A DNA stretch of 64,000 nucleotides from Lachnospiraceae bacterium (lineage in GTDB: Bacteria > Bacillota > Clostridia > Lachnospirales > Lachnospiraceae). The notes beneath the pieces were generated by a model. That model made no database searches and was not told the DNA's origin. It saw nothing but the letters and a program-made list of their open reading frames with translations. This document shows, one piece after another, positions 1 to 9,248 of this stretch. Within the stretch, counting starts at the first letter, position 1. Each line of letters opens with the position of its first letter. The translations under genes were made by a program, and so were the position numbers. Location of the stretch: positions 86,911 through 150,910 of the forward strand of contig JAFUNC010000010.1 in NCBI GenBank assembly GCA_017473115.1, written 5' to 3'.

Positions 1-2
1 AG

Positions 3-272
3 CAATATTATTGCGAAGATCCGGGCGGTCCCAGTATAGAATGTGATTCCTTTGAGATGACGTTTGAAGTATATCCAAATGGTGAAGTGCGTCAAATATC
101 GGGTATGGAGCCCAATGGACAGATTGAAAGTTGGGAAGATTTTAAAAGAGAGTTGAGTGTAGCGAGGGATTTAACCTACGGAAAATATTTCAAATTTTTT
201 TTATTCGTTTGTATAGTTCTGATAGAATTTTTGTCGGGTGTATTTTACGATATAAAACATTTATTTCGATGA
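3..272 (+). CDS. C-terminal part of hypothetical protein (5' truncated by window edge)
   Basis: The frame is open from base 3 with no stop, so the gene most likely starts left of the window; an in-frame ATG at 57 has no ribosome site. The visible 89 residues hold a short soluble part with the motif EVYPNGEVRQ, like a small beta-strand domain, then a hydrophobic stretch (about residues 63-85) that may be a C-terminal membrane anchor. I do not recognise the family. A strong terminator follows at 292-345, which supports a real gene end here. Confidence 0.55.
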   Translation, partial: QYYCEDPGGPSIECDSFEMTFEVYPNGEVRQISGMEPNGQIESWEDFKRELSVARDLTYGKYFKFFLFVCIVLIEFLSGVFYDIKHLFR

Positions 273-291
273 TTTATGTGAGTGTAAAAAT

Positions 292-345
292 AAAAACTGC
301 ATTCGGAGTACATATCTTATGAAGATTGTACTGAATGCAGTTTTT
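292..345. terminator. Bidirectional intrinsic terminator
   Basis: The arms AAAAACTGCATTC and GAATGCAGTTTTT pair, continue through AGTAC/GTACT with a two-base bulge, and have A/T runs at both ends. It sits between the convergent ends of the truncated + gene and cysK (-), so it can serve both. Confidence 0.85.
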
Positions 346-416
346 GTATTGTTTATCAAATTAAATAAATCAATAGAATATAAAACAAGATAATGTCTAA
401 ATTATTTTAAGATAAA

Positions 417-1319
417 TTAAATCAACGCAGTACTGAAATATCTTTCGACTCTGTCGGGAAGGATAGTGGCAATTACCTTATCCTTACCATATTTCTCCGC
501 CATCTTCTTGGCTGCCCATACATTAGCACCTGCTGAGGTTCCGCAAAGTAAGCCTTGAACCCGTGCTAATTCTCTTGCGGTTTCGATGGCGTCTTCATCG
601 GTTACTTCCACAATGTCGTTGATAATGGATACATCTAAAATATCGGGGATAAAACCGTCGCCGATACCCTGAATCTGGTGAAGACCGGGTTCGTCACCGA
701 GAAGTGCAGATACGTTCTTAGGTTCTACCGCAACAATCTTGGTATTGGGATTCTTTTCCAATAAATACTTGGATACACCCTGTAAAGTTCCGCCGCTACC
801 AATGCCGGAAACATAGATATCAATCTGTTGACCAAGTTGGTCACAAAGTTCGACGGCAGTAGTTTTATAATGAATATCAGGGTTTGCAGGGTTCTGGAAC
901 TGTTGAGGTACAAAATACTGATCGGAAGAAGCAGCAATACGTTCCGCTTCTTCTACAGAACCTCCGATGCTTAATTCGGGAGGGGTTAAAACAAGCTCAG
1001 CGCCCAAAGCACGAATGATTTTCTTGCGTTCCTCGCTCATATTTTCAGGCATAACGATAATTACTTTGTACCCTTTGCGGATACCGCAGAGTGCAAGGCC
1101 AATACCGGTATTGCCGGAAGTGGGTTCGATAATGGTCATGCCGGGTTTTAATTTGCCGGATTTCTCGGCTTCATCCAACATATTCTTGGCAATACGGTCT
1201 TTGATGCTTCCGCCGGGATTTAAAAATTCTGCTTTCGCAAAAATGTTTAATCCGGTAGTTTCTTTTAAGGAAATCAAAGGTGTGTTGCCGATTAAATCTA
1301 AAACATTTGTGTAATACAT
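417..1319 (-). CDS. cysK: Cysteine synthase (O-acetylserine sulfhydrylase)
   Basis: A PLP enzyme that makes L-cysteine from O-acetylserine and sulfide in the cytoplasm. The 300 residues match the family length. Visible motifs are NPGGSIKDR with the Schiff-base lysine K40, the substrate loop TSGNTG (67-72), the phosphate-binding loop GSGGT, and a C-terminal VERYFSTAL close to the usual ERYLST. The start ATG is preceded by an ATGGAG-like ribosome site. The gene stands alone, convergent with the partial gene to the left. A TATAAT about 110 bp upstream suggests its own promoter. Cystathionine beta-synthase-type enzymes are related, but the short single-domain length fits CysK better. Confidence 0.93.
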   Translation of the reverse strand: MYYTNVLDLIGNTPLISLKETTGLNIFAKAEFLNPGGSIKDRIAKNMLDEAEKSGKLKPGMTIIEPTSGNTGIGLALCGIRKGYKVIIVMPENMSEERKKIIRALGAELVLTPPELSIGGSVEEAERIAASSDQYFVPQQFQNPANPDIHYKTTAVELCDQLGQQIDIYVSGIGSGGTLQGVSKYLLEKNPNTKIVAVEPKNVSALLGDEPGLHQIQGIGDGFIPDILDVSIINDIVEVTDEDAIETARELARVQGLLCGTSAGANVWAAKKMAEKYGKDKVIATILPDRVERYFSTALI

Positions 1320-1346
1320 AGTGGCTCCATTTCTTCATAGTGAATT

Positions 1347-1436
1347 CTGTTTGCTTTTTTTATAATGTGCCGGGCAAACAGACATATCTTATATGTATAT
1401 ATAATATGCATGCGTTCGCACACTTTCTATATTATA
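1347..1436 (-). promoter_or_regulatory. cysK leader: candidate -10 box and inverted repeat
   Basis: On the minus strand a TATAAT (1431-1436) lies about 110 bp upstream of cysK; the -35 match is poor. The leader carries an inverted repeat CTGTTTGC/GCAAACAG (1374-1381 with 1347-1354) close to the start codon. No T-box or S-box consensus was recognised, so the hairpin has no assigned role. Confidence 0.35.
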
Positions 1437-1510
1437 GTACATTTCTTTGCGAAAAACCATCGTTTTATTGGATTTTATTGAGGATTCTTTGTAGAACGGT
1501 CCACAACCTA

Positions 1511-1550
1511 AAAAACCTCCCTCACGAATCCGTGAGAGAGGTCTTTTTTA
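1511..1550 (-). terminator. Terminator of the GH94 phosphorylase gene
   Basis: A 12 bp stem ACCTCCCTCACG / CGTGAGAGAGGT with one wobble and a four-base loop, flanked by A and T runs. It begins about 20 bp after the phosphorylase stop on the minus strand. Confidence 0.85.
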
Positions 1551-1569
1551 TAAAAGTATAAAGTTTGGA

Positions 1570-4053
1570 TTAGCCAAGTGTTACAACTACATTGTAAACT
1601 TCTTTGCCCTTTTCGTAAGGGATGATGCATCCGTCTACTTCCTGTCCGTCAACTACCAATGATTTAACGCCCTTGCATACATGAGAAGGGTTCTTAATGG
1701 TGATGTTGTAAACAGCACCTCTAAACTGACGAGTAGCGGTAAGTCCGTCCCAAGCAGCAGGGATGGAAGGATCAATCTTCAAACCATCGAAGTCAGGAGC
1801 GATACCGAGAATGTACTGTGAAATCGCTACCATGTTCCAAGCTGCAGTACCGGTCAACCATGAGTTCTTACCCTGACCAAAGTTCTTGCCGGGTCTGCCG
1901 ATATCGGAACCTGCATCCTTACCACCGATCATCTGGCCGTATACATAAGGCTCAGTCTTGTGGATATCAGAAGTTTCCTCGGTGAAAGCGGGAGCAATCT
2001 TTGAGTAGTACTCAAATGCCTTGTCTCCACGACCTGCGTATGCTTCTGCACAGATAATCCATGCATTGTTGTGAGTGAAGATACCTGCGTTCTCTTTGTA
2101 ACCGCCGGGATAAGTAGAAATCTCACCGTACTGGATATAGTACTTAGTGAATGCGGGGTTGTTAAGTACGAGACCGAAGTCTGTATTCAGGTATTTATCA
2201 ATAGAGTTCAAAGTCTTGATATCAGCGCCTTCTTCTTTACCGATATCAGACATAACTGCGAATCCCTGAGGCTCGATGAAGATCTTACCTTCTTCACATT
2301 CCTTAGAGCCCATCTTAGCGCCTGTTGCATCGTATGCTCTTAAGAACCAGTCACCATCGAATGCATGATCCATAACAGCTTTCTTCATCTTATCGATTTC
2401 AGCCTGAGCTGCAGCTGCTTCTTCGTCCTTGCCTAAGTGCTTCAAAATAGACACATAGTTAGGGCCGGCATAAGTAAAGAGTGTAGCAACGAATACGGAT
2501 TCAGCTACCTTAGAGTAGCCACCTTCTGCTGCAAACTTAGGATTGGTGTAAGTCTGGAAAGATTCACCGGGTGTGTCTGAGTAGCAAGAAAGGTTGATAC
2601 AGTCGTTCCAGTCTGCTCTCATTGCAAGCGGTAAACCATGAGGTCCTAAGTTGTTAACGATATGATAGAAGGAAACCTTCAAGTGATCCAACATAGGCTG
2701 TGCGATAGACATATCGTTGTCATAAGGAACCATCTCATCAAGGATGCCCCAGTCGCCTGTTTCCTTAATATATGCAGAAACAGAAAGGATTAACCATAAA
2801 GGATCATCGGAGAAGTCACCACCGATATCGGAGTTACCCTTCTTGGTAAGAGGCTGATACTGATGGTAGCAACCACCGTCAGGGAACTGAGTAGAAGCGA
2901 TATCAATGATACGTTCTTTTGCTCTGTCAGGAATCTGATGTACAAATCCGAGAACGTCCTGGTTGGAATCACGGAAGCCCATACCACGGCCGATTCCGGA
3001 CTCGAAGTAAGATGCGGAACGTGAAAGGTTGAAAGTAACCATACACTGATACTGGTTCCAGATGTTAACCATTCTGTTAACCTTGTCATCGGGAGTGTCT
3101 ACAGTCAGGATACCAAGGAGTCTATCCCAGTAAGCCTTCAAATCAGCCATACCCTGAGCAAATTTCTCGGGGCTGTTGAACTGTTCGATCATCTTGAGCG
3201 CTTTTACTTTATTAATAGTCTTGCCGTCTGCCTCGAACTTTTCTTCAACGGGCATTTCTACATAACCAAGTACGAATACGAGAGTCTTGGTTTCGCCGGG
3301 AGCAAGGGTAATCTTCTTATAATGAGAAGCGATAGGTGCCCAGCCGTCTGCAAAGGAGTCGGTTGCTTTGTTAGCAATAACTGCCTCAGGATTGTTAAAT
3401 CCATTGTATAAACCGATGAAAGAATCTCTGTCGGTATCATAACCGTCAATGGTATCGTTTACAGAGTAGAATGCGTAATGATTACGACGATCTCTGTACT
3501 CGGTCTTGTGGTAAATTACGGAATCCTTAACTTCTACACGACCGGTAGAGAAGTTACGCTGGAAGTTGTTGCTGTCATCCTGTGCATCCCACAGACACCA
3601 CTCTGCGAAAGAGAACAGGGAGAATGTCTTCTCTGCGCTACCTTCGTTGGTCAAAACTACCTGCTGAACTTCACCATCGTAATCCTGAGGAACGAAGAAA
3701 GTAACTTCTGCCTTCAAATCATTTTTCTTACCGGTAATAACGGTATAACCCATACCATGACGGCATTCGTAAGAGTCTAATTCTGTTTTAACAGGTGACC
3801 AACCGGGATTCCAGATGGTACCACTATCATTGATATAGAAATAACGGCCGCCCATATCAATAGGAACGTTGTTATAACGATATCTGGTAATTCTGCGGAG
3901 ACGAGCATCTTTATAGAAAGAATATCCTCCGGCAGTGTTGGAAATCAACGAAAAGAAACCTTGTGTGCCCAAGTAGTTAATCCAGGGATAAGGTGTTCTC
4001 GGGGTTGTAATGACATACTCTCTGCGAGCGTCATCGAAATAACCAAATTTCAT
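1570..4053 (-). CDS. Cellobiose phosphorylase, glycoside hydrolase family 94
   Basis: Cleaves cellobiose with phosphate into glucose-1-phosphate and glucose, saving ATP. The 827-residue length fits cellobiose phosphorylases; cellodextrin phosphorylases are longer. The N-terminus [18 protein letters not shown] opens the beta-sandwich domain typical of GH94. The catalytic (alpha/alpha)6 domain carries the motif RADWNDC (about 479-485), whose aspartates include the expected general acid, and [12 protein letters not shown] near 355. There is no signal peptide, so it acts in the cytoplasm on imported sugar. It is divergent from a CUT1 ABC transporter, the likely disaccharide importer. The start has a good AAGGAG site. 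Exact specificity (cellobiose or another beta-linked disaccharide) is inferred. Confidence 0.88.
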   Translation of the reverse strand: MKFGYFDDARREYVITTPRTPYPWINYLGTQGFFSLISNTAGGYSFYKDARLRRITRYRYNNVPIDMGGRYFYINDSGTIWNPGWSPVKTELDSYECRHGMGYTVITGKKNDLKAEVTFFVPQDYDGEVQQVVLTNEGSAEKTFSLFSFAEWCLWDAQDDSNNFQRNFSTGRVEVKDSVIYHKTEYRDRRNHYAFYSVNDTIDGYDTDRDSFIGLYNGFNNPEAVIANKATDSFADGWAPIASHYKKITLAPGETKTLVFVLGYVEMPVEEKFEADGKTINKVKALKMIEQFNSPEKFAQGMADLKAYWDRLLGILTVDTPDDKVNRMVNIWNQYQCMVTFNLSRSASYFESGIGRGMGFRDSNQDVLGFVHQIPDRAKERIIDIASTQFPDGGCYHQYQPLTKKGNSDIGGDFSDDPLWLILSVSAYIKETGDWGILDEMVPYDNDMSIAQPMLDHLKVSFYHIVNNLGPHGLPLAMRADWNDCINLSCYSDTPGESFQTYTNPKFAAEGGYSKVAESVFVATLFTYAGPNYVSILKHLGKDEEAAAAQAEIDKMKKAVMDHAFDGDWFLRAYDATGAKMGSKECEEGKIFIEPQGFAVMSDIGKEEGADIKTLNSIDKYLNTDFGLVLNNPAFTKYYIQYGEISTYPGGYKENAGIFTHNNAWIICAEAYAGRGDKAFEYYSKIAPAFTEETSDIHKTEPYVYGQMIGGKDAGSDIGRPGKNFGQGKNSWLTGTAAWNMVAISQYILGIAPDFDGLKIDPSIPAAWDGLTATRQFRGAVYNITIKNPSHVCKGVKSLVVDGQEVDGCIIPYEKGKEVYNVVVTLG

Positions 4054-4131
4054 ACTACTTTCTCCTTATTCTGTTTGTATTCTTTTTTATAAGTAGGAAC
4101 GGTCGCGTTCAGACCGCGCCTCATGTCCTAA

Positions 4132-4164
4132 ATTATACAATAACTGTATAGAGAAAAGCAAGCA
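4132..4164 (-). promoter_or_regulatory. Promoter of the phosphorylase gene with dyad over the -10
   Basis: Minus-strand TTGCTT (18 bp spacer) TATAAT. The -10 box (4132-4137) overlaps a perfect dyad TATACA-N5-TGTATA at 4134-4150 that could be a repressor site. The -35 lies inside the decamer TGCTTGCTTT (4155-4164), which recurs at the divergent promoter. Confidence 0.5.
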
Positions 4165-4601
4165 GAATTAGGCGAAAACGGCAAGGATTTCTTCAATATA
4201 ATATAAATAATTATGAATTTTATAAAATAACAGTTTTCACACATGAAATGCATAAAACAGAAGAGGGCTTAATAAAAATGATTAAGGGCGAAATATAAGT
4301 TTATGAAGAGAGACTTCTATAATATATGAAAAGAAAACATCGAGGTGGTTTTTAAAAATAAAATTATAAATGTGAGATGATTTTTTTCTATATAATAATA
4401 GACAATATAAGATGGATTTTTGATAAAATACCGGATGACTTCATATAAAAGCGGATATAAAATACTTTTATAAGAATAGAAAAAGACAGCCAATGACACA
4501 AAAATGAACAAAAAAACAATAAATTGTGAACAAAAAATGAACAAAAAACTATTAATATTCCACAAAAGTATGAATTTTATACAAAAATAACATAAAAATG
4601 C

Positions 4602-4630
4602 TTGCTTTAATGGATAATCTGTTATATACT
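4602..4630 (+). promoter_or_regulatory. Promoter of the sugar ABC transporter operon
   Basis: TTGCTT at 4602-4607, 17 bp spacer, TATACT at 4625-4630; the transcript would start near 4637, giving a leader of about 80 bases with AGAGGAGG just before the GTG start. Confidence 0.65.
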
Positions 4631-4718
4631 AACCTTGCCAGCAAAAAACAGAGCAATCTGTTATTGCCGGTTGTTACTATTAACAACACTATAATAATTA
4701 AGAGGAGGAAAACAAAAA

Positions 4719-6113
4719 GTGAAAAAGAAATTATTGAGTGTATTGTTATCTACAGCAATGGTTGCAGCTCTTTTAGTTGGTTGTAACAATGAAGCAGCAG
4801 CTCCTGCAGATCCTGCAGAACCCGCAGATCCCGCAGCTCCTGTTGAAAGCGACGAACCCGTTGCAGAAGAAGGTAAAGTTCTTAACATTTACTGCTGGAA
4901 CGAAGAATTCAAGTCTCGTGTAACAGATCATTATCCTGGATACGTAGAAGTTGATGGTACTACAGGTACAATCGGTGATGTAACAGTTATGTGGAACATC
5001 ACTCCTTCAGCTGACAACGCTTACCAGAACAACCTTGACGAAACATTACTTGGCCAGGCTGATGCAGCTGCTGACGACAAGATCGATATCTTCTTGGTAG
5101 AAGCTGACTACGCTGGAAAGTATGTTAACACAGATTACTCTTTAGCTCTTTCTGAATTAGGTATTACTGATGCAGATTTAGCTAACCAGTACAAGTATAC
5201 TCAGGACGTTGTAACTGATACAAACGGAAACCTTAAAGGTTCTTCATGGCAGGGATGCCCTGGTGTTCTCATTTACTCTCGTGCAGTAGCAGAAGAAGTA
5301 TTAGGAACTCAGGATCCTGCAGAAGTTCAGGAATACGTTAAGGACTGGGCTACATTCCAGGAAACAGCAGCAACAATGAAGGACGCTGGATACTTTATGA
5401 CAGCATCTGTAAACGACACATATCGTGTATACTCTAACAACGTAACCAGCAAGTGGGTTGAAGACGGTGTTATCAACATCGACGCTAACATCATGAACTG
5501 GGTAGCTGATTCAAAGGCTATGGTTGACGCTGGACAGACAAACACATATGACTTATGGTCAGATGACTGGTCTAAGGGCTTCTATCCCGATGGAAAGGTA
5601 TTCTGCTACTTTGGACCCGCTTGGTTCGTAGACTTCTCTATGGCAGCAGATGCTGAAGGTTCTATCGCTAACGCTGGACAGTGGGGCGCTTGCTCAGGTC
5701 CTCAGGGATTCTTCTGGGGTGGTACATGGATGTGTCCTGCAACTGGAACAGATAACCCTACACTCGTTAAGGATCTCATCTTAACTATGACAGCTAACGA
5801 TGACGTTCTTAAGGAAATCGTTGTTGATGATAACGACTTCACAAACAGCAAGCCCGTTATGGATGCTATGGCAGCTGATACTTCTTACTCAAGCAAGGTA
5901 CTTGGCGGCCAGAACCCTCTTGGTATGTACTGTGCAGGTGTTGAAACTATCGACTTAAGCAACCTCTCAGACTACGATCAGGGATGTAACGAAGAATTCC
6001 AGAAGGCTATGAAGGGATACTTCGAAGGCACATACGCAACAGAAGATGAAGCAATCGCTGCATTCTATGCTGCAGTAGTTGAAAAATATCCTGCATTATC
6101 TGCTCCCCAGTAA
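4719..6113 (+). CDS. Sugar ABC transporter substrate-binding lipoprotein
   Basis: Extracellular solute-binding protein of a CUT1-type carbohydrate importer. The start is GTG, set by AGGAGG ten bases upstream. The 464 residues begin with a lipoprotein signal ending in LLVGC (C22 lipidated), then a Pro/Ala/Glu-rich tether (about 23-45) that spaces the domain from the membrane, then a family 1 binding domain starting VLNIYCWNEEF and rich in aromatic residues suited to sugar stacking. Codon use (AAC, GAC, GCT, GTT) is much more biased than in neighbours, suggesting very high expression. A terminator follows before the permease genes, which would give more binding protein than permease. The substrate is likely cellobiose or a related oligosaccharide, from context only. 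Confidence 0.88.
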   Translation: MKKKLLSVLLSTAMVAALLVGCNNEAAAPADPAEPADPAAPVESDEPVAEEGKVLNIYCWNEEFKSRVTDHYPGYVEVDGTTGTIGDVTVMWNITPSADNAYQNNLDETLLGQADAAADDKIDIFLVEADYAGKYVNTDYSLALSELGITDADLANQYKYTQDVVTDTNGNLKGSSWQGCPGVLIYSRAVAEEVLGTQDPAEVQEYVKDWATFQETAATMKDAGYFMTASVNDTYRVYSNNVTSKWVEDGVINIDANIMNWVADSKAMVDAGQTNTYDLWSDDWSKGFYPDGKVFCYFGPAWFVDFSMAADAEGSIANAGQWGACSGPQGFFWGGTWMCPATGTDNPTLVKDLILTMTANDDVLKEIVVDDNDFTNSKPVMDAMAADTSYSSKVLGGQNPLGMYCAGVETIDLSNLSDYDQGCNEEFQKAMKGYFEGTYATEDEAIAAFYAAVVEKYPALSAPQ

Positions 6114-6146
6114 GTAGAATTTTGTAGTTAGTGCTAAATAAAAGAT

Positions 6147-6183
6147 GTGCCTGCCTATTGTAAAGTGGGCAGGCACGTTTTTA
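6147..6183 (+). terminator. Terminator/attenuator between binding protein and permease genes
   Basis: Stem GTGCCTGCC / GGCAGGCAC (6147-6155, 6168-6176) followed by GTTTTTA. Located 33 bp after the binding-protein stop; partial read-through would explain stoichiometry within one operon. Confidence 0.8.
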
Positions 6184-6309
6184 TGTGATTGAACGGCGAA
6201 GGTGGTTTCTTTATAATTTAGGGGATAACGGAGCCGATGATAAGTTGATTGCGGTGTAAAAACCGCGTAATTATAGCTACAAATTGCACGAAATGGAGGA
6301 CGTTTGTTT

Positions 6310-7233
6310 ATGAGTAAAGCAAAAAAAGGGAAAGTTGTAAGCTATAACAAATGGGGTTACATATTTTTAATACCGTTTATTGTTGTATATGTTACCTTCC
6401 AGCTTGTTCCTTTATTTAATACAATTTATTGGAGTTTCTTTGAATATTACCGTGATGGTATGACACAAATCGGACCTAATGTAGTAGGTCTGAGCAACTA
6501 TATTCAGTTGTTTACAAGTACAGATCCTAATGTACCTACAATTTTTGACTATACATGGAATACATTGATTATGTGGATTATGGGCTTCGTTCCCCAGATT
6601 ATTGTATCCTTGCTTTTAGGTTCTTGGTTCTCAGATAATCGTCTTAGATTAAAATGCCAGGCATTCTTTAAGACAGTTATCTACTTACCGAACTTAATTA
6701 TGGCTTCCGCTATGGCGATGTTATTCTTTACATTGTTCTCAGAAAGCGGTCCTATCAACTCAATGTTGATGCAGATGGGTGTTTTAGACGAACCCTTTAA
6801 GTTCTTATATAATACATTGTCAGTAAGAACCATTGTTGCGTTTATGAACTTCTTAATGTGGTTTGGTAATACAACAATCCTCTTAATGGCAGGTATGATG
6901 GGTATTGATGCTTCACTTTTCGAAGCAGCAGAAGTAGACGGCGCTACACCGACTCAGGTATTCTGGCGCATCACTTTACCTCTGTTAAGACCTATTTTGA
7001 TTTATGTTATGATTACATCCTTAATCGGTGGTTTGCAGATGTTCGACGTACCTCAGATTTTGACAAACGGTACCGGTGAACCTGCTCGTACATCAATGAC
7101 CTTGATTATGTATCTGAATAAGCACTTGTTTAGTAAGAACTATGGCTTGGGTGGTGCCCTTTCCGTAATTCTGTTCATTATTACAGGTATCCTTAGCATG
7201 ATCGTATACAAGTTCTCAAACAATAATGATTAG
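6310..7233 (+). CDS. Sugar ABC transporter permease, MalF/UgpA type
   Basis: One of two inner-membrane subunits of the importer. I prefer the ATG at 6310 (307 residues), nine bases after GGAGGA; an upstream in-frame TTG at 6304 is too close to that site. About six membrane helices are visible, and the cytoplasmic coupling loop has the EAA motif EAAEVDGATPTQVFWRITLP, which docks to the ATPase. Followed 13 bp later by the second permease. No ATPase gene is nearby, as usual for Gram-positive CUT1 systems that share an MsmK/UgpC-like ATPase. Confidence 0.9.
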   Translation: MSKAKKGKVVSYNKWGYIFLIPFIVVYVTFQLVPLFNTIYWSFFEYYRDGMTQIGPNVVGLSNYIQLFTSTDPNVPTIFDYTWNTLIMWIMGFVPQIIVSLLLGSWFSDNRLRLKCQAFFKTVIYLPNLIMASAMAMLFFTLFSESGPINSMLMQMGVLDEPFKFLYNTLSVRTIVAFMNFLMWFGNTTILLMAGMMGIDASLFEAAEVDGATPTQVFWRITLPLLRPILIYVMITSLIGGLQMFDVPQILTNGTGEPARTSMTLIMYLNKHLFSKNYGLGGALSVILFIITGILSMIVYKFSNNND

Positions 7234-7246
7234 GAGGTAATGAAAC

Positions 7247-8149
7247 ATGGCAAGTAATAGTTCAATGTCTCTTCAGATTGAAGATTCAAAGAATACCGGT
7301 GGCGTGAAGGCCAGACGTGTTGTTGCATACATTGTTTTGGTTGCTATCAGTATTTTATGTTTGTTCTGGTTCTATGTTTTGTTCATTAACTCGACCAGAT
7401 CACATTCGGAATTGACTTCTGGTTTCCAGGCGCTTCCGAATTTTAAGAATTTTAAATTTATCACACAGTTCTTTACAAACTTTAAGAACCTTATGGCAGG
7501 TACATTGCCTATTTGGAACGGTTTGTTGAACTCTATCATTGTTGCAGGTTCATGTGCGGTTTTAAGTACATATTTCTCTACAATGACAGCTTATGCGATT
7601 CACGCATATGACTTTAAGTTAAAGAAAGCTATCTTTACTTTCATTCTTATGGTTATGATGATCCCTACACAGGTTACTGCTTTAGGTTTCATTAACTTAA
7701 TTACAGATATGAAATTGGATAATACATTTATCCCCTTGATTATTCCGGCAATTGCTGCACCGGCTACATTCTTCTATATGAAGCAGTATATGGAATCTAC
7801 ATTGCCTTTGGCAATTATCGAAGCTGCTCGTATCGATGGTTCCGGTGAATTCAGAACATTTAATACGATTGTATTGCCTATGATGAAACCTGCTATCGCA
7901 GTTCAGGCTATCTTTACATTCGTACAGAACTGGAATAACTACTTTACACCGGCATTGGTGTTGAAGAAAGACAAATTACAGACACTCCCTATCTTAATCG
8001 CTCGTTTGCGTTCTGCTGACTGGTTGAAGTTCGATATGGGTCAGGTTTATGTAATGATTGCATTCTCAATCTTCCCTGTTATTATCGTATATCTTTGCTT
8101 ATCTAAGTTTATCGTTTCAGGTGTTGCATTGGGTAGCGTTAAGGGTTAA
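7247..8149 (+). CDS. Sugar ABC transporter permease, MalG/UgpE type
   Basis: Second permease subunit (300 residues). The start ATG follows TTAGGAGG. A cytoplasmic N-terminus of about 25 residues is followed by six predicted helices; the coupling loop has EAARIDGSGEFRTFNTIVLP, the EAA motif. It would pair with the MalF-type subunit at 6310 and an ATPase encoded elsewhere. A strong terminator at 8192-8226 ends the operon. Confidence 0.9.
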   Translation: MASNSSMSLQIEDSKNTGGVKARRVVAYIVLVAISILCLFWFYVLFINSTRSHSELTSGFQALPNFKNFKFITQFFTNFKNLMAGTLPIWNGLLNSIIVAGSCAVLSTYFSTMTAYAIHAYDFKLKKAIFTFILMVMMIPTQVTALGFINLITDMKLDNTFIPLIIPAIAAPATFFYMKQYMESTLPLAIIEAARIDGSGEFRTFNTIVLPMMKPAIAVQAIFTFVQNWNNYFTPALVLKKDKLQTLPILIARLRSADWLKFDMGQVYVMIAFSIFPVIIVYLCLSKFIVSGVALGSVKG

Positions 8150-8191
8150 TTTAACCCCATCAAACTTATCAAAAAGCGAATGTTATCGCAC

Positions 8192-8226
8192 AAGGGACAG
8201 CGGATTTCTGCTGTCCCTTTTTTGAA
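8192..8226 (+). terminator. Terminator of the ABC transporter operon
   Basis: Ten-base stem AAGGGACAGC / GCTGTCCCTT with an 8-base loop and a run of T, 43 bp after the last permease gene. Confidence 0.9.
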
Positions 8227-8255
8227 TATATTGGACTTGTATAAATCATTGATAT

Positions 8256-8407
8256 TTCCGCATAGCATATTATAATTCCAACGGAACACGCTCGCGCTCG
8301 TTCGATTACGTAGCAGTACTAAACTCGCAGAGTATTTCATACCTGCTCGTCAAGTGCTGACGCAGTCGAAAACGGTTCTTTATGGAATTATAATATGCCA
8401 TGCGGAA
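8256..8407. repeat. Dispersed hairpin repeat, copy A
   Basis: 152 bp element whose ends are 25-base inverted arms (8256-8280 with 8383-8407, one mismatch) containing TATTATAATTCCA and its complement. The core after the left arm begins ACGGAACACGCTCGCGCTCG and ends GGTTCTTTA before the right arm. The core closely matches copy B at 57318-57456, and copy C at 25821-25957 in the opposite orientation, but the outer arm sequences differ between copies. It lies between a terminator and the DUF1700-like gene. It could be a small non-autonomous mobile element or a structured RNA. Confidence 0.75.
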
Positions 8408-8625
8408 TTTCATAGTGAAAATGTCTTATTCATTTTATATATTTAAGATAAAATAAAAGGAATCTGCTTTTGTATGTTCACAGTTTCTTCACTTGACAGT
8501 AAATGGAGAATTGGTTATGATTTACCCGGTATAAAATATCGAAATAGCATAAAAGATATATACACATGATAAATTATATATGATTATGATTAGTTTTTGA
8601 ATTGATAATACAGTGAAGGGTAATT

Positions 8626-9141
8626 ATGGAAACAAAGCAGGATTTCGTAAATGGACTGAGAAGGTCGTTAACAGGCAAAATTAGCGCAGAAGAGATAGAA
8701 GAGCATATTCGATACTATGAAGAGTATATTACGGCAGAAACGCAAATGAGAGGCTCTGAGAAGGCTGTTTTAGATTTGCTGGGAGACCCTAAACTCATTG
8801 CGATGAGTATTTGTGCTGCTGATGCAGCAGGAGAGTGTTCAGCGGACGGACATCAAGCGAGAAACACAGGTAACAGACAATGTGCAGATGATTATACAGA
8901 TTTTCATAATGGATATAATGCCTATGGTGAATCGCAGGAACATAAAAAGGATGACAGGCCGTTTATATTTAGGCATCCTAAAATTACAATTGCGTTGATT
9001 GTTGCGATTGTAATACTGATTATTGTATTGTTTATTGCTTTGGCGTTTTCGTTGTTGAAACTTTTGTGGCCGGCACTGGTTGCGATTATTGCAGTGGTTT
9101 TGCTGGTGCGTTTGATAACCTATTTGCAAGATCATATATGA
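8626..9141 (+). CDS. DUF1700-like (HAAS) membrane protein
   Basis: 171 residues. The N-terminal 60 residues, with YYEEYI and LLGDPKLIA, match the DUF1700/HAAS helical domain often found with PadR-type regulators or sensor membrane proteins. A polar linker (about 70-110) leads to two closely spaced hydrophobic helices (about 118-140 and 145-165). The cytoplasmic N-terminus may contact a partner protein. No PadR gene is adjacent, which is unusual for the family. Start ATG follows AAGGG. A bidirectional terminator follows. Confidence 0.7.
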   Translation: METKQDFVNGLRRSLTGKISAEEIEEHIRYYEEYITAETQMRGSEKAVLDLLGDPKLIAMSICAADAAGECSADGHQARNTGNRQCADDYTDFHNGYNAYGESQEHKKDDRPFIFRHPKITIALIVAIVILIIVLFIALAFSLLKLLWPALVAIIAVVLLVRLITYLQDHI

Positions 9142-9183
9142 TAACAAGTTTACGAAAAATTTAAAGAACTTTGGATATCTGAC

Positions 9184-9220
9184 AAAAAAGGAGTTTGGCT
9201 GACTGCCAAACTCCTTTTGC
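9184..9220. terminator. Bidirectional terminator between DUF1700-like gene and MCP gene
   Basis: Twelve-base perfect stem AAGGAGTTTGGC / GCCAAACTCCTT (9188-9199, 9205-9216) with A and T runs on either side, between convergent genes. Confidence 0.9.
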
Positions 9221-9248
9221 ATATATTATCACAATAATTATGAAACTT

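Larger units (their letters stand above)
4054..4718. promoter_or_regulatory. Divergent regulatory region between phosphorylase and ABC transporter
   Basis: 665 bp, very A+T-rich, without a convincing gene. It holds the minus promoter (4132-4164), a long AT stretch, three copies of TGAACAAAAAA starting at 4505, 4527 and 4538 (spacings 22 and 11 bp, so on one helical face), and the plus promoter TTGCTT-17-TATACT at 4602-4630. Short open frames inside lack ribosome sites and have low-complexity translations. Confidence 0.6.

Noticed and set aside
1320-1510. T-box or S-box riboswitch before cysK
   Set aside because: No T-box GGTGG or S-box core found; only a simple inverted repeat is present.
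4317-4565. 82-residue minus-strand frame in the AT-rich regulatory region
   Set aside because: Low-complexity Phe/Ile/Tyr-rich translation, no ribosome site; overlaps the phased A-tracts.
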